A stretch of 64,000 bases of DNA from Candidatus Tisiphia endosymbiont of Sialis lutaria (GTDB lineage: Bacteria > Pseudomonadota > Alphaproteobacteria > Rickettsiales > Rickettsiaceae), in NCBI RefSeq assembly GCF_964026535.1, contig NZ_OZ032153.1:496001-560000 (forward strand). Direction: 5' to 3'. The stretch's first letter is position 1; each line of letters opens with the position of its first letter. Positions 1-10,393 of this stretch are shown here, in pieces. Below the pieces are notes generated by a model, which saw only the letters and a list, made by a program, of their open reading frames with translations, did no database searches and was not told where the DNA came from. Both the position numbers and the translations under genes were made by a program.

Positions 1-109
1 TAAACATGATTTTCTTGAAATAGATGACTATTCCTACAAAAGTCATATCTATTCTCGCCGAAAAATAGCTCAAAATATAATTAATTAGTTATCGTAGGCA
101 GCCTCCTAG
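1..109. repeat. Dispersed intergenic repeat, copy 1
   Basis: This stretch is nearly identical to 61630-61741: the same order of words, including TTTTCTTGAAATAGAT, CGAAAAATAGCT and AATTAATTAGTTATCG, ending in the same GGCAGCCTCCTAG. No coding frame is evident. The GGCAGCCTCCTAG tail also ends other hairpins in the window (near 32430 and 61527-61576), so it may be the arm of a palindromic element. The copy may extend beyond the window edge. Confidence 0.75.
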
Positions 110-120
110 CCTTGTTACAA

Positions 121-1620
121 CTAACTTCCAGATTTGCTATTAATCTGAACTTGATATTCCTTATTAAGTGCTTTAATCGCGTATATCCATAATATTACGA
201 TAACAAAAAATATAGCAGCGAAATAAGGGGTAGCTTCAACGAAGGTAAAAGTAGGAAGCAAGATAAAGAATGTTGACTGGATAATACCACCACCAGATTT
301 ACCGAACCTACCACCTATCACTTCTACTGCCGCTTGTCCTTTTGTTCTAAGATCCTTATCAATAGGAATATATGCCATATTTTTGGTAGCGTCAAATAAT
401 GAGTACTTTGTTGCCTTGCTTAAAATATTTTGAATCATTCCAATCATCACTGCTACTGCCAAAGGTCCAGAAGCGAATAGACCAGTAACATACATCGCAA
501 TAGTACTATCAAAGAAGATGAAGGCAAAAAAAGCAATTCCAGTAATTAACATCATCATAGGAGTAATCATCGCGGCAGTGAACCAAGAAACCCTTCTTAA
601 GATATTAGAGCCAACAACCATGAATAATATAGCTGTCACACCTTGCCAAGCCTGAAATTGCCCCATATACATGGTATAGTCTTCTTTGCTTGGATATAGT
701 TGCTGAATCTTTGACTTCCATACACCTTCTACAAGATTTACTGACACACTATAAGATATAATGAGTAAGGCAATAAGCCCTAAATATTTTGAACTAAAAA
801 TCATTCTAAAGCTTTCTATAAGAGATAGCTTAACCTTACCTTTCTTGCTTACTTTACTCGTTGCGTCATATAAAGTAGGATCGGTTAAAACATGCTGATT
901 CATCCATCTATACAATAACATGATAATTACAGCACTACCCATCATAATAACAAATAGTGGAGTATATTTCAGATGTTCTGCAACTATTTGAGTTTCTGTG
1001 CTTAAAAAATAGCAAAGTATTATGGCAGTAACTGGTAAAGATAAATTTGCTAACATACCAAACATAGAATAAAAGCGTTTTGCCTCTTCAGTCTTAGTAA
1101 TTTGGTTAGCAAATTGCCAAAATAATAAGCTAAGCATCATACTTCCCCAAAGTTCTGATATAGCATAGAAGACTGCAAAACTCCACTTACCAACTACCCT
1201 AATAAACCACTTAAAATTGGGATACGCATTACTTAATGTCTCAATTGTTTCAGGATTAGGATGCACCAACTCTGGATATGGGTATAATACGAAAGTAAAT
1301 AATATAAAATATGCCAGAAAGAAACTGGTTACAGCGTAAAAAACATTTTCTTGTTTTAAAAAGTCACAAAGCTTTACATAAGCAATCATAAATAGTATTG
1401 CCATTGGTAAAACGACATAGGTTTTTACAAAACTTATTGATTCAGGACCAATAGCTGTTACGACAAATCCATCTTTTATCGACCTAAGGGTGGAATAGTT
1501 GAGCAAAATGCAAAACATCATAGCTGCCATAGGCAGAAACTTCTTATTTTCATGCCCTTCAATTGGCCAAACCACTCTTCTTAATTCTGAGAAATAACTA
1601 TTATCTTTCACCTTATCCAT
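121..1620 (-). CDS. tlc1: ATP/ADP translocase (Tlc1 type)
   Basis: This is a nucleotide transporter that exchanges bacterial ADP for host ATP across the inner membrane, a hallmark of Rickettsiales and Chlamydiae energy parasites. The 499-residue length matches the family (about 500). The sequence is a series of roughly 12 hydrophobic helices beginning near residue 30, and conserved stretches such as [33 protein letters not shown] and [10 protein letters not shown] are visible. From memory, these match the R. prowazekii Tlc1 paralogue more closely than the nucleotide-transporting Tlc4/5 types. It is a single gene facing a 200-bp AT-rich region that should hold its promoter. Assignment to the family is very secure; the Tlc1 paralogue call is recognition by eye. 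Confidence 0.96.
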   Translation of the reverse strand: MDKVKDNSYFSELRRVVWPIEGHENKKFLPMAAMMFCILLNYSTLRSIKDGFVVTAIGPESISFVKTYVVLPMAILFMIAYVKLCDFLKQENVFYAVTSFFLAYFILFTFVLYPYPELVHPNPETIETLSNAYPNFKWFIRVVGKWSFAVFYAISELWGSMMLSLLFWQFANQITKTEEAKRFYSMFGMLANLSLPVTAIILCYFLSTETQIVAEHLKYTPLFVIMMGSAVIIMLLYRWMNQHVLTDPTLYDATSKVSKKGKVKLSLIESFRMIFSSKYLGLIALLIISYSVSVNLVEGVWKSKIQQLYPSKEDYTMYMGQFQAWQGVTAILFMVVGSNILRRVSWFTAAMITPMMMLITGIAFFAFIFFDSTIAMYVTGLFASGPLAVAVMIGMIQNILSKATKYSLFDATKNMAYIPIDKDLRTKGQAAVEVIGGRFGKSGGGIIQSTFFILLPTFTFVEATPYFAAIFFVIVILWIYAIKALNKEYQVQINSKSGS

Positions 1621-1821
1621 ACTGTTTTATTCATTATATAATCAGTGCACTTATATAGATTTATGTACAAAAAGTCAAATAAAATGATTAATTCTTTTCG
1701 TATATCATATAATTTATGATTAGTGTTAAGAAAGATAATAATGTATATTTATTTTGCTAGTTTTCATATTTAGCAATTAAATTTTAAAAATTATATAAAA
1801 GTATTTTTATGGAGTGTATAA

Positions 1822-2217
1822 ATGATAAAAAAAAATAGATTAGACTTTCTGTATAAGGCAATTACTATTGTAGGAGTGCTATTACTAAGCTCATATAGTA
1901 TAGCAAATACTACGTCACCCACAATGTCAAATGCCAAACAAACTAATATTAATAGTACTACTGTTAATAACGATAATGAATTACAAAAAATTATTGATGA
2001 GTTCGGTTCTTATGCTGCAGGAATTTCAGCAGAACTGAGGGAAGAAATAAAACAATATCGAATAGAAGTTGCTAAAATTAACGCTCATAAACGCGAATTA
2101 TATAAAAAAATCTCACAAGAAGCTCAAAAATATCTTGCTAAAGAACGAGAATATAAAAAAAGAATTTCAGATTTGAAAAAAGATCAAGAAAATCCTAGCT
2201 CTACTGAAAAAAAATAA
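1822..2217 (+). CDS. Small exported coiled-coil protein upstream of tilS
   Basis: The 131-residue product begins with a basic N-terminus and a hydrophobic core (about residues 12-27) ending near SIAN, consistent with a signal peptide. The remainder is hydrophilic, with a charged helical stretch (about 55-125) rich in E, K and R that looks like a coiled coil. A GGAG ribosome site lies about 10 bases before the ATG. Its stop overlaps the tilS start by one base, so the genes are co-transcribed. In many alphaproteobacteria the gene before tilS-ftsH is ybgF/cpoB, which also has an exported coiled coil; this could be a reduced version lacking the TPR half, but that is inference from position only. 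Confidence 0.7.
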   Translation: MIKKNRLDFLYKAITIVGVLLLSSYSIANTTSPTMSNAKQTNINSTTVNNDNELQKIIDEFGSYAAGISAELREEIKQYRIEVAKINAHKRELYKKISQEAQKYLAKEREYKKRISDLKKDQENPSSTEKK

Positions 2218-3527
2218 TGCTTTATCAACAATTTCAGCAAAATATTGAGCAGCTAATTGGCAATAGACCTCCGAGGTCTGTTGCCTTAGCTGTTTCTGGG
2301 GGGTCTGATTCCATAGCCCTTTTAATGTTAACACATAAATGGGTCAGCACTAATAGTATTAGTGAAAATATTAGTATGGTTGTGATGTTAGTTGACCATC
2401 ATTTGCGGGAACAATCTAAGCTAGAGCATGAGTATGTTCGGGATTTAAGCCGTAAATTGGGGTATGACTACCATCTACTTCACTTCGATCACCAAAATAA
2501 TTTTTCTAATTTACAAGCAAGGGCAAGAGAAGGGCGTTATCAATTAATGACCGATTTATGTAAAAAATTAGATATATTGACAATTTTGACAGCCCATCAT
2601 TTGGATGATTATATAGAAAATTATTGTCTGAGATTAGAAAAAAAAAGTAGCATATTTGGACTTAGTGGTAGCCCTATTAATTGGTATAATAATGTTAAAA
2701 TAGTGAGACCATTGTTTAACATACCAAAACAACGGTTAGTAACGTATTTAATTGCCAATAATATAAAATGGTTTGAAGATGAATCGAATAAATCTGACAA
2801 ATACCAACGAAATATTATTAGAAAAAAATTATCTCAACAAGGAGAATATGTAAAAAATCAAATAATTTCTGAGCAATCTACAATCAACCAATTAGTAGAA
2901 GAAAAATTGCAACCTGAATTAATCGCTTGCATTGCCGAATCAGTAAAAATTTATCAATTCGGTTTTGCTACTATAAATTTATTACAGATTACAGGATTTT
3001 CTAGCGAAATAATACTACAGTTAATTAGTTTTGTCCTTATCATTATTAGCGGTAAAAATCGTAGTAGTAGATCAGAGCCAATAAGGATAATAGTGATATT
3101 ATTACAACAACAAATGAATTTTACTAAAACATTACATGGTTGTGTGATAAAAAAAATTAATAATAATTTAATAATTTGCCGGGAATTTGGCAGAAGTTTG
3201 CCGATGGACATTAAACTTAACAATATAGATATTTGGGATGGTAGATTCCGTTTTACAGGAAGCTTTGCAAATAATTCAGGCTACTTAGTAAGTAATTTAA
3301 CGATCAAGGATTATAGTAAAATAAGAAAAGATTTAGATTTAACAATACTAAAAGAGACAAGTTTCAATAACCATGTTGCTATTTTATTCACTCTACCAGT
3401 AGTCAAGATACTTGAAAAAGTTATAGCCATACCCCATATATCCTACTATAATGATGAGGGGTTGAGTAAGGGGCTTGACGTTTCTTTTTCTCCAAATTTT
3501 GTATCGCGTTTTACGCATTTCTGTTAG
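2217..3527 (+). CDS. tilS: tRNA(Ile)-lysidine synthase
   Basis: TilS ligates lysine to C34 of the tRNA-Ile CAU anticodon so that it reads AUA. The PP-loop SGGSDS lies at residues 27-32 and is followed by VDHHLREQS and HLDDYIENYCLR, the typical nucleotide-binding and tRNA-interacting segments. The 436-residue length is normal for an alphaproteobacterial enzyme with a C-terminal extension. The ATG overlaps the preceding stop by one base and the gene is followed 11 bases later by ftsH, the order known in Rickettsia. The reverse-strand frames across it are shadows. Essential in nearly all bacteria. Confidence 0.95.
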   Translation: MLYQQFQQNIEQLIGNRPPRSVALAVSGGSDSIALLMLTHKWVSTNSISENISMVVMLVDHHLREQSKLEHEYVRDLSRKLGYDYHLLHFDHQNNFSNLQARAREGRYQLMTDLCKKLDILTILTAHHLDDYIENYCLRLEKKSSIFGLSGSPINWYNNVKIVRPLFNIPKQRLVTYLIANNIKWFEDESNKSDKYQRNIIRKKLSQQGEYVKNQIISEQSTINQLVEEKLQPELIACIAESVKIYQFGFATINLLQITGFSSEIILQLISFVLIIISGKNRSSRSEPIRIIVILLQQQMNFTKTLHGCVIKKINNNLIICREFGRSLPMDIKLNNIDIWDGRFRFTGSFANNSGYLVSNLTIKDYSKIRKDLDLTILKETSFNNHVAILFTLPVVKILEKVIAIPHISYYNDEGLSKGLDVSFSPNFVSRFTHFC

Positions 3528-3538
3528 GTGAGTTGTAG

Positions 3539-5425
3539 ATGAATAATCAAGGTAAGAATGTTCTAATTTGGGTATCGATTTTTGTTTTAATGGTGCTTGT
3601 TTTTCATGCATTTCAAAATGATGGTTTTATTGGAGGAAAGAGTAATATTTCTTTCTCAGATTTTTTAACCAAAATTGATGAAAAAGCAGTTAGTTCTGTT
3701 AAAATTCAGGGTAGAATAATCGATGGAAATCTAAGTGATGGAACAGCTTTTTCAACTTATGCTCCTGACTATCCAGATTTAATAAACCGTCTAAGTAGTA
3801 ACGGTGTATATATTGAAGTAATACCTCCTGATACCAAAATGAACCTATTGTTTAGCATATTCATTTCGTGGTTTCCAATGATTCTGTTGATAGGTGGCTG
3901 GGTATTTTTCATGCGTCAAATGCAAGGCGGTGGAAAAGCTATGGGTTTTGGCAAATCTAAAGCCAAGCTAGTTTCAGATAAGGGACCAAAAGTTACTTTT
4001 AAAGATGTTGCTGGTATTGATGAAGCTAAAGAAGAATTAACTGAAATTGTTGATTTTCTTAGAGATCCAAGCAAATTCCAGAAACTTGGTGGTAAAATCC
4101 CCAAAGGCTGTTTATTAATAGGATCGCCTGGAACAGGTAAAACTCTGTTAGCAAGAGCTATAGCAGGTGAGGCAAATGTTCCGTTCTTTAGTATTTCTGG
4201 TTCTGATTTTGTTGAAATGTTTGTTGGTGTGGGTGCAAGCCGTGTACGTGATATGTTCGAACAAGGGAAGCGTAATGCCCCTTGCATAATCTTTATTGAC
4301 GAAATAGATGCTGTAGGTCGTCACAGAGGTATTGGCATGGGCGGTGGTAACGATGAACGTGAACAAACATTGAATCAGATGTTAGTTGAAATGGATGGGT
4401 TTGAAGATAATGAAGGAGTAGTGATTATTGCGGCAACTAACAGACCTGATGTACTTGACACTGCCTTACTAAGACCCGGAAGGTTTGATCGTCAAATTAC
4501 TGTACCTAATCCAGATATTGATGGTAGAGAACAAATTTTACAAGTACATTTGAAGAAGATAAAATGTGCTAAGAATATAATACCTAGAACCATAGCTAGA
4601 GGAACTCCTGGATTCTCAGGGGCAGAGCTTGCTAATCTTGTTAACGAATCGGCATTAATTGCTGCTCGTAAAGGCAAAAAAGAAGTTGATATGCTGGAAT
4701 TAGAGGAAGCAAAAGATAAGGTGTTAATGGGCGTGGAAAGACGTTCTATGATTATGTCAGATGAGCAGAAAAAACTAACTGCCTATCATGAAGGTGGGCA
4801 TGCATTAGTTGGGCTTTACTGCCCAGCTTCTGATCCAATTCATAAAGCAACTATTATTCCAAGAGGTAAAGCGCTTGGTATGGTAATGAGATTACCTGAA
4901 AATGATCGGTTTTCTATACAGCGTGATAAAATGGAAGCTGACATAGCGGTAGCAATGGCAGGCAGAGTAGCTGAAGAACTTATTTTTGGTAAAGACAAAG
5001 TTACTTCTGGTGCTTCTTCTGATATTAAAATGGCAACCAGAATGGCTAGAGCTATGGTAACTGATTGGGGGCTAAGTGATGCAATAGGGCCTGTATATCA
5101 TGGCTCAAGCAATGAAGATATGTATGCTAGTGGTAGGGGGGAAGGTCATACTTCTGTACATACCGCAGAATTAATTGATAGGGAAGTGAAAAATTTTGTT
5201 GAAAAAGGTTACGATTTAGCAAAAAATATACTAACTGAGCATATTAGTGAACTCCATCTATTAGCCAAAATATTAATTGAGCATGAAACATTGTCAGGGC
5301 AACAGATTAAAAACTTGCTTAGTGGTAGAGCTATGAATTCAGAAGAGGCAAATTTATTTCCAATGAGCAATGATGATAATGGTACTATAAAAATTAAAAA
5401 ACCAAGTCGGAAAAAAGACTTGTAG
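3539..5425 (+). CDS. ftsH: ATP-dependent zinc metalloprotease FtsH
   Basis: This inner-membrane AAA+ protease degrades misassembled membrane proteins and short-lived regulators. Two membrane spans flank a periplasmic segment (about residues 8-24 and 102-124). The Walker A GSPGTGKT is at 195-202, followed by the Walker B IIFIDEID, the second region of homology [19 protein letters not shown], and the zinc site HEGGH at 417-421. The 628-residue length is typical. It lies 11 bases after tilS and 14 bases before sdhB, so the four genes from 1822 to 6225 read as one unit. The C-terminal tail is basic (KIKKPSRKK), as is common in Rickettsia. Confidence 0.97.
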   Translation: MNNQGKNVLIWVSIFVLMVLVFHAFQNDGFIGGKSNISFSDFLTKIDEKAVSSVKIQGRIIDGNLSDGTAFSTYAPDYPDLINRLSSNGVYIEVIPPDTKMNLLFSIFISWFPMILLIGGWVFFMRQMQGGGKAMGFGKSKAKLVSDKGPKVTFKDVAGIDEAKEELTEIVDFLRDPSKFQKLGGKIPKGCLLIGSPGTGKTLLARAIAGEANVPFFSISGSDFVEMFVGVGASRVRDMFEQGKRNAPCIIFIDEIDAVGRHRGIGMGGGNDEREQTLNQMLVEMDGFEDNEGVVIIAATNRPDVLDTALLRPGRFDRQITVPNPDIDGREQILQVHLKKIKCAKNIIPRTIARGTPGFSGAELANLVNESALIAARKGKKEVDMLELEEAKDKVLMGVERRSMIMSDEQKKLTAYHEGGHALVGLYCPASDPIHKATIIPRGKALGMVMRLPENDRFSIQRDKMEADIAVAMAGRVAEELIFGKDKVTSGASSDIKMATRMARAMVTDWGLSDAIGPVYHGSSNEDMYASGRGEGHTSVHTAELIDREVKNFVEKGYDLAKNILTEHISELHLLAKILIEHETLSGQQIKNLLSGRAMNSEEANLFPMSNDDNGTIKIKKPSRKKDL

Positions 5426-5439
5426 AGTGGGGAATAGAT

Positions 5440-6225
5440 ATGGCAGAACTTAGATTACCACCTAATTCTAAAGTCGGTAAAGGTATAGTACATAAATATT
5501 CTGGGAAAGCGGCTAAGCTACGTAATGTTAGGATTTATAGGTATGATCCAGATTCTGAGGAAAACCCGAGAATTGATATTTACGAGTTAGATCTAGACAA
5601 AACAGGCCCAATGGTTCTAGATGCCTTAATTAAAATAAAAAATGAAATAGATTCTACTTTGACCTTCAGACGCTCTTGTCGTGAAGGGATTTGTGGTAGT
5701 TGTGCAATGAATATAGATGGAACTAATACACTTGCCTGCATTAAGCCTATTGAAGAAATTTGTGGTGATATTAAGATATATCCCTTACCACATATGAAAG
5801 TAGTAAAAGATTTAGTACCTGATATGTCGCATTTTTATGCTCAATATGAATCGATAGAACCTTGGCTAAAAACTGATACTCTTCCTCCTTCCAATAGTGA
5901 AAGATTACAGTCGCTTAAGGATAGAGAAAAATTAGATGGGCTATATGAATGTATATTATGTGCATGTTGTTCCACCTCCTGCCCAAGCTATTGGTGGAAT
6001 GGTGATAAATATTTAGGTCCTGCGATTTTACTACAAGCTTATCGATGGATTGCTGATTCTAGGGATGAGTATACTGGAGAGCGTTTAGATGCTTTAGAAG
6101 ATCCGTTTAAGCTATATCGTTGTCATACAATTATGAACTGTACCAAAACTTGTCCAAAAGGTTTAAATCCAGCTAAAGCTATTGCAGAGATAAAAAGCCA
6201 AATAATACAACGTCATGGAGTATAA
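5440..6225 (+). CDS. sdhB: Succinate dehydrogenase iron-sulfur subunit
   Basis: SdhB passes electrons from the flavoprotein SdhA to ubiquinone in complex II on the inner membrane. The [2Fe-2S] ligands are the C80-x4-C85-x2-C88 cluster (CREGICGSC) with C100; the [4Fe-4S] and [3Fe-4S] ligands are in [12 protein letters not shown] and in [17 protein letters not shown]. The 261-residue length is standard. The start follows a TGGGGAAT ribosome site. SdhA, SdhC and SdhD are not in the window; sdhB separated from them and placed behind ftsH matches my recollection of Rickettsia gene order. Confidence 0.97.
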   Translation: MAELRLPPNSKVGKGIVHKYSGKAAKLRNVRIYRYDPDSEENPRIDIYELDLDKTGPMVLDALIKIKNEIDSTLTFRRSCREGICGSCAMNIDGTNTLACIKPIEEICGDIKIYPLPHMKVVKDLVPDMSHFYAQYESIEPWLKTDTLPPSNSERLQSLKDREKLDGLYECILCACCSTSCPSYWWNGDKYLGPAILLQAYRWIADSRDEYTGERLDALEDPFKLYRCHTIMNCTKTCPKGLNPAKAIAEIKSQIIQRHGV

Positions 6226-6249
6226 AATAGAACTTTTTTATTGAATTAC

Positions 6250-6552
6250 TCACTTACGCATAACACCCATGACAATTTAAAGATTCCGGAAAAGTACAAG
6301 ACGTTATTGCGAGGAACTGCTTTAGTAGCGACGAAACCATTATAAGTTAAAAGTATGATATCCATTTTTCTGTCATCCCTGCATAAACAGGGATATAGAT
6401 TCCCGCCTACGCGGGAATGACAAAGGAACGAATTATGGATTGCCTCCTATAGTCAATTCAGGGGAATTGGGTAGCAGGAGCGATGGAGCGACGCCTATAA
6501 GTAATAGGCGAGATTGAGCAACGACGTCACAAACTTCTCATCAATTGACTAT
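6250..6552. repeat. Three repeats fill the sdhB-hemA gap
   Basis: The 340-bp gap holds nothing but repeat copies. At 6250-6339 is a partial copy of the TTACGCAT/CATTGCGAG family, ending at TAGTAGCGACGAA. At 6371-6422 is a short palindrome of the GTCATTCCCGC/GCGGGAATGAC family. At 6448-6552 is a full-size copy of the 107-bp palindromic element called RPE-A here, which begins TATAGTCAATTCAGG and ends CATCAATTGACTAT. The hairpins may end transcription of both convergent genes, but no clear poly-T tract is seen. Confidence 0.85.
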
Positions 6553-6564
6553 TCTATGTAGTAC

Positions 6565-7809
6565 CTATGCTGCTGGGTATAGAGGTAATTTTATTATAGA
6601 ATGGGAATTGATGGATGGTGATATATCCAGTACACTAAGAATTTCAACAAGAGCTTTGGTAAGATCCTGAATCATTTTATCGGTATGGTTGGGTGTTGGA
6701 ATGATTCTTAAGCGTTCTGTACCACGTGGTACTGTTGGAAAGTTGATATGCTGAACATAAATATTATAGTCATTCAACAACATATTAGAGGCTTGTTTGG
6801 CTTTAATTGGGTCGCCAATAATTATTGGTATAATATGGCTATCATTCTTAAAATAATTCACTTTAGCTTGATCAAAAGATTTTTTTACCTTGGCTATTAC
6901 CTTTTGATAAGTTTCCCTTTCTATATTAGAATTTTTTAAATGACGAATACTTGCAGTTGCTGCCGAAGCGATAATTGGCGGTAAAGAGGTGGTGAATATA
7001 AAACCTGGAGCCGTAAGTCTTATAGAATCGATAATCTGACTATCAGCTGCAATATAGCCGCCAATAACGCCGTAAGCCTTGCCAAGGGTTCCCTGGATAA
7101 TATTAATTTTATCAGCACAACCTTGAAGATCGGCAATACCAGCACCATGCTTGCCATATAGACCCACTGTATGTACTTCGTCAATAAAAGTTAAAGCATT
7201 ATATTTTTTAGCTAAATTCACTATTTTTTCTATTGGAGAAAATAATCCGTCCATAGAATAAGCGGATTCAAAAACAATAATCTTTGGTCTATTAATATCT
7301 ACCTTTTTAAGTAGTTCTTCAAGATGTTGAACATCAATATGTCGATAAATATGTTTTTCAGCTTTTGAGTTACATATACCAGAAATAATAGAAGCGTGAT
7401 TTAACTCATCTGAGAAAAAAACTATATTAGGCATTATTTTTGCTAGTGTTGCAAGGGTGGTATCATTGGCAACATAACCGGAAGTAAAGACTAAAGCTGA
7501 TTCTTTATTATGTAAGGTTGCTAGTTCTTGTTCTAATTCTATTATACAGCTATTATTGCCGCCTATATTTCTTGTGCCACCAGAGCCAATGCCATATTTG
7601 GCTATAGCCTCTAGAGCAGCTTTGGTAACATCTGGGTGCTTACTCATTCCAAGATAATCATTAATACACCACATGACAATTTCTTTATCAACATACCAAG
7701 CGGACGGGAAATTATCTGCCTGCCTTTGAACAGGAACAAATTCACGGTATCTGCCTTCTTGTTTAATTCTAGTTATGTGATTATCAAATATATTATTATA
7801 GTTAAACAT
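6565..7809 (-). CDS. hemA: 5-aminolevulinate synthase
   Basis: This PLP enzyme condenses glycine and succinyl-CoA to 5-aminolevulinate, the first step of haem synthesis by the C4 route used in alphaproteobacteria. Visible family features are WCINDYLGMSKHP, GSGGTRNIGGN, FSDELNHASII, the aspartate of FIDEVHTVGLYG that binds the pyridine ring, and the Schiff-base lysine in QGTLGKAYG. The HINFPTVPRGTERLRI C-terminal signature is intact. At 414 residues it is full length. A GAGGTTAAT ribosome site precedes the ATG. It stands alone between repeat-filled spacers. Confidence 0.97.
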   Translation of the reverse strand: MFNYNNIFDNHITRIKQEGRYREFVPVQRQADNFPSAWYVDKEIVMWCINDYLGMSKHPDVTKAALEAIAKYGIGSGGTRNIGGNNSCIIELEQELATLHNKESALVFTSGYVANDTTLATLAKIMPNIVFFSDELNHASIISGICNSKAEKHIYRHIDVQHLEELLKKVDINRPKIIVFESAYSMDGLFSPIEKIVNLAKKYNALTFIDEVHTVGLYGKHGAGIADLQGCADKINIIQGTLGKAYGVIGGYIAADSQIIDSIRLTAPGFIFTTSLPPIIASAATASIRHLKNSNIERETYQKVIAKVKKSFDQAKVNYFKNDSHIIPIIIGDPIKAKQASNMLLNDYNIYVQHINFPTVPRGTERLRIIPTPNHTDKMIQDLTKALVEILSVLDISPSINSHSIIKLPLYPAA

Positions 7810-7953
7810 TATATTAACCTCAATTGCCAGTTGCTAGGAGACCGTCTCCTAGACAAACAAAAAATTATAGAAATTTACTATTTTCATCAAAAATATGAAA
7901 ACAATTTTTCCAATATTAGTGAGCATTCACGGAAAAAGAGTTAAAGTACAAAA

Positions 7954-8045
7954 CGTCATTGCCAAGAGGCGTAGCCGACGAAGCAATCCATTCCTGAGCA
8001 TTTTTTGGATTGCCGCATCGCCGCAAAGCGGCTCCTCGCAATGAC
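7954..8045. repeat. CATTGCGAG-family palindromic repeat
   Basis: The two arms are CGTCATTGC at the left and GCAATGACA at the right, with the internal word GAAGCAATCCAT and its inverted match GGATTGC. This is one of about a dozen copies in the window. It lies in the 590-bp hemA-mutL spacer, which otherwise holds a small hairpin at 7829-7850 (CTAGGAGAC/GTCTCCTAG) and the elements listed next. Confidence 0.85.
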
Positions 8046-8079
8046 AGCACGATGGGTGCTTATTCGGCACTAATTCCAG

Positions 8080-8169
8080 TTAATTCACTATATCTATAAA
8101 TATAACAGATTTTTTTGCTACACTAATAGTTGTTTTTATTATTTTTGCGGTATTACTTATTTTTTTCAT
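8080..8169 (-). other. Possible 29-residue ORF or gene tail, duplicated near 19.3 kb
   Basis: A short frame from an ATG reads MKKISNTAKIIKTTISVAK and continues about ten more residues to a stop. The DNA matches 19262-19335, where the same strand gives KISNITKIMNTAISGAKKSV in an open frame, so most differences between the two copies keep the peptide similar. It could be the tail of a lost multicopy gene, a basic leader-like peptide, or simply a repeat. No good ribosome site is visible. Confidence 0.25.
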
Positions 8170-8252
8170 TCCCTAACTCAGTAACTACTATTACCCATTC
8201 TTTAAAGGGCTTATTCTTATCCCAAATTAATGGATTATATTAAGCTATCAAT

Positions 8253-8396
8253 AGACCTCTTGCAAAACTCGCTTATGCTGAGGAATTTGAAGGAGACGCG
8301 GAACGCAGAACCGCAGCGTACTCTAATGTACGTGAGGATTCGAGTACCGCATCATTGTCCAAATTACCAGCAGAAGTATAGTTTTGCAGGAGGTCT
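8253..8396. repeat. 144-bp element with 17-bp terminal inverted repeats
   Basis: The left end AGACCTCTTGCAAAACT (8253-8269) is the reverse complement, with one mismatch, of the right end AGTTTTGCAGGAGGTCT (8380-8396). The interior has no plausible gene. It abuts the mutL stop at 8399. The shape (short, non-coding, with terminal inverted repeats) is that of a MITE-like element whose parent transposase is not in the window. Confidence 0.75.
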
Positions 8397-8398
8397 AA

Positions 8399-10393
8399 TT
8401 ATGTACGTCCAAATAATCGCTCAATATCTTTGAGTTTGAGTTCAATGTAAGTTGGTCTACCATGATTACATTGACCTGAAAAAGGGGTTTTCTCCATTTG
8501 CCTTAACAATTCATTCATTTCTTCAGAAGATAATTTACGACCTGCTCTGATAGAATAATGACATGCATATGTTTCTGTAACATGTTCAATCAATTGAATC
8601 AAGGAAATATTTTCGCCAAGATCAGATAAATTATCTGCTAAGTCTTGAATAAGTTGGCTTATATTGATATCTCCTAATAGGCTTGGAGCCTCTGATACAA
8701 TGATGGATCGCTCGCCAAATTTTTCTATGCTTAAACCTAATTTAGAAAGGTCTGCCTTCTTATTATATAATAAATCGGCTCTTTTGACATCTGGTAATTC
8801 TACTATCTCAGGTATCAGTAATCTCTGCTTAATTAGCCCATTATTACTTATCGTCTGTTTAATTTTTTCGTATCCCAAACGTTCATGGGCTGCATGTTGA
8901 TCTACGATAACAATACTATCTGCTGTTTGTGATATTATATAAGTACCGTGCAATTGTGCTCTTGCCGCTCCGAGTAACCCATTGTTACAATCGCTATGGG
9001 TATAGTCAATTGATGAGAAGTTGGTGACGTCGTCACTCGTCGCTCGCCTATTACTTATAGGCGTCGCTCCATCGCTCCTAGCATCAACTTCTCCTGAATT
9101 GACTATAGAGTCCTCTACTACCTCTACTTTAGCATGAGGTTCAGTCTTTATTAATGGCTGTTGAATATTAGAACTATTTTGGTTGGATTTAGGGAGAGTT
9201 AAATTTTGGGCTCGATAAGTACTGCTATTATCAGATACGCTCAAATTATGTGGAGTTAAATTATCCGGGTATATTTTTTTTGAAGAGCTAGGACTTTTTT
9301 GTAATGGTATATTTGTTTTAACCGCATTATTAGTAGTTGCTGTATTTCGAAAAAGACCTAAGGCAGTTGTGGCAATATTCGTTGAAACCATATGACTTTT
9401 CGTGGCAAGGGCATCCTTGATAGAGCTTACCAGTAATCCCCGTATGGTATTTGGATCGTGAAACCTTACTTCTGTTTTGGCAGGGTGAACATTAACGTCA
9501 ACCATTTGGGGATCTATTTGTAGAAACAAAACTGAAACTGGGTGTCTATCCCGAGCTAAGTAATCCTGATATGCTACTCTTAAAGCGATTTGTAGTAATT
9601 TATCCTTAACCGGTCTATTATTAACAAATAAAAACTGATCCTCAGCAGAAGCTCTATTAAAGGTAGGAATACTAGTAAAGCCATATACTGAAATTTCTGG
9701 TCTTTGTAGATTAATATGAACCGAATTTTCAATAAAATCAGAACCTACTATATCAATTATTCTTTGCTTTAGAATTTCGTCAAAATTACCATCTTGTCCT
9801 TTTACTTTTAGAATATTTTTACCATCATGAGATAAATTAATACTGATTTTAGGATGAGCTAATGCAATTTTCTTTATTACATCTAATGAAGCTGCAAATT
9901 CGGTTTTATCAGATCTTAAGAACTTTAATCTTGCAGGAGTAGCAAAGAATAAATCTCGTATTTCAATCTTAGTACCTTCGTTGTGAATGGTAGGCTTACT
10001 TCCTTTATTACTCCCACCACTAATTTGCATCTGATATGCTCTATCAGCTCCACGTGCCTTTGAAGTAATTAGCATCTTACTTACAGATCCTATAGAAGGT
10101 AATGCCTCTCCGCGAAAGCCAAAAGTGTGAATATTTAATAAATCTAGCTCATCAAGTTTAGAAGTAGTATGACGCTCTATGGCAATATTTAGGTCATCCT
10201 CAGACATACCTATTCCATTATCAGAAATAACAATAAGATTTTTGCCTGCTTGCTCAAGCATTATATCTATCTTAGTGCTAGCTGCATCAATAGCATTCTC
10301 AACTAGTTCTTTTACCACCGAAGCTGGTCGTTCAATTACCTCTCCAGCAGCGATACGATTTATAGTGCTATCTGATAGGAGTTTTATCTTCAT
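8399..10393 (-). CDS. mutL: DNA mismatch repair protein MutL, with repeat-derived insert
   Basis: MutL links MutS mismatch recognition to strand incision. The N-terminal GHKL ATPase is complete: INRIAAGEVIERPASVVKEL, DNGIGM, HTTSK, FGFRGEAL and the GTKIEIRDLFFATPAR loop. The C-terminal dimerisation domain carries the endonuclease motif DQHAAHERLGYE, matching DQHAx2Ex4E, and the CNHGRPT metal-binding motif, as expected in a lineage without MutH. At about residues 430-465, in the flexible linker, an RPE-A element (9001-9107) is translated in frame, giving a peptide with SDGATPISNRRATSDDV. Total length 664. The start overlaps the stop of the upstream zinc-finger gene by one base. Confidence 0.96.
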   Translation of the reverse strand: MKIKLLSDSTINRIAAGEVIERPASVVKELVENAIDAASTKIDIMLEQAGKNLIVISDNGIGMSEDDLNIAIERHTTSKLDELDLLNIHTFGFRGEALPSIGSVSKMLITSKARGADRAYQMQISGGSNKGSKPTIHNEGTKIEIRDLFFATPARLKFLRSDKTEFAASLDVIKKIALAHPKISINLSHDGKNILKVKGQDGNFDEILKQRIIDIVGSDFIENSVHINLQRPEISVYGFTSIPTFNRASAEDQFLFVNNRPVKDKLLQIALRVAYQDYLARDRHPVSVLFLQIDPQMVDVNVHPAKTEVRFHDPNTIRGLLVSSIKDALATKSHMVSTNIATTALGLFRNTATTNNAVKTNIPLQKSPSSSKKIYPDNLTPHNLSVSDNSSTYRAQNLTLPKSNQNSSNIQQPLIKTEPHAKVEVVEDSIVNSGEVDARSDGATPISNRRATSDDVTNFSSIDYTHSDCNNGLLGAARAQLHGTYIISQTADSIVIVDQHAAHERLGYEKIKQTISNNGLIKQRLLIPEIVELPDVKRADLLYNKKADLSKLGLSIEKFGERSIIVSEAPSLLGDINISQLIQDLADNLSDLGENISLIQLIEHVTETYACHYSIRAGRKLSSEEMNELLRQMEKTPFSGQCNHGRPTYIELKLKDIERLFGRT
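9001..9107 (-). repeat. RPE-A palindromic element inside mutL
   Basis: A 107-bp copy bounded by TATAGTCAATTGATGAG and CTCCTGAATTGACTATA. It is read through on the coding strand of mutL and adds about 36 residues in the interdomain linker, where an insertion is most easily tolerated. Confidence 0.9.
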
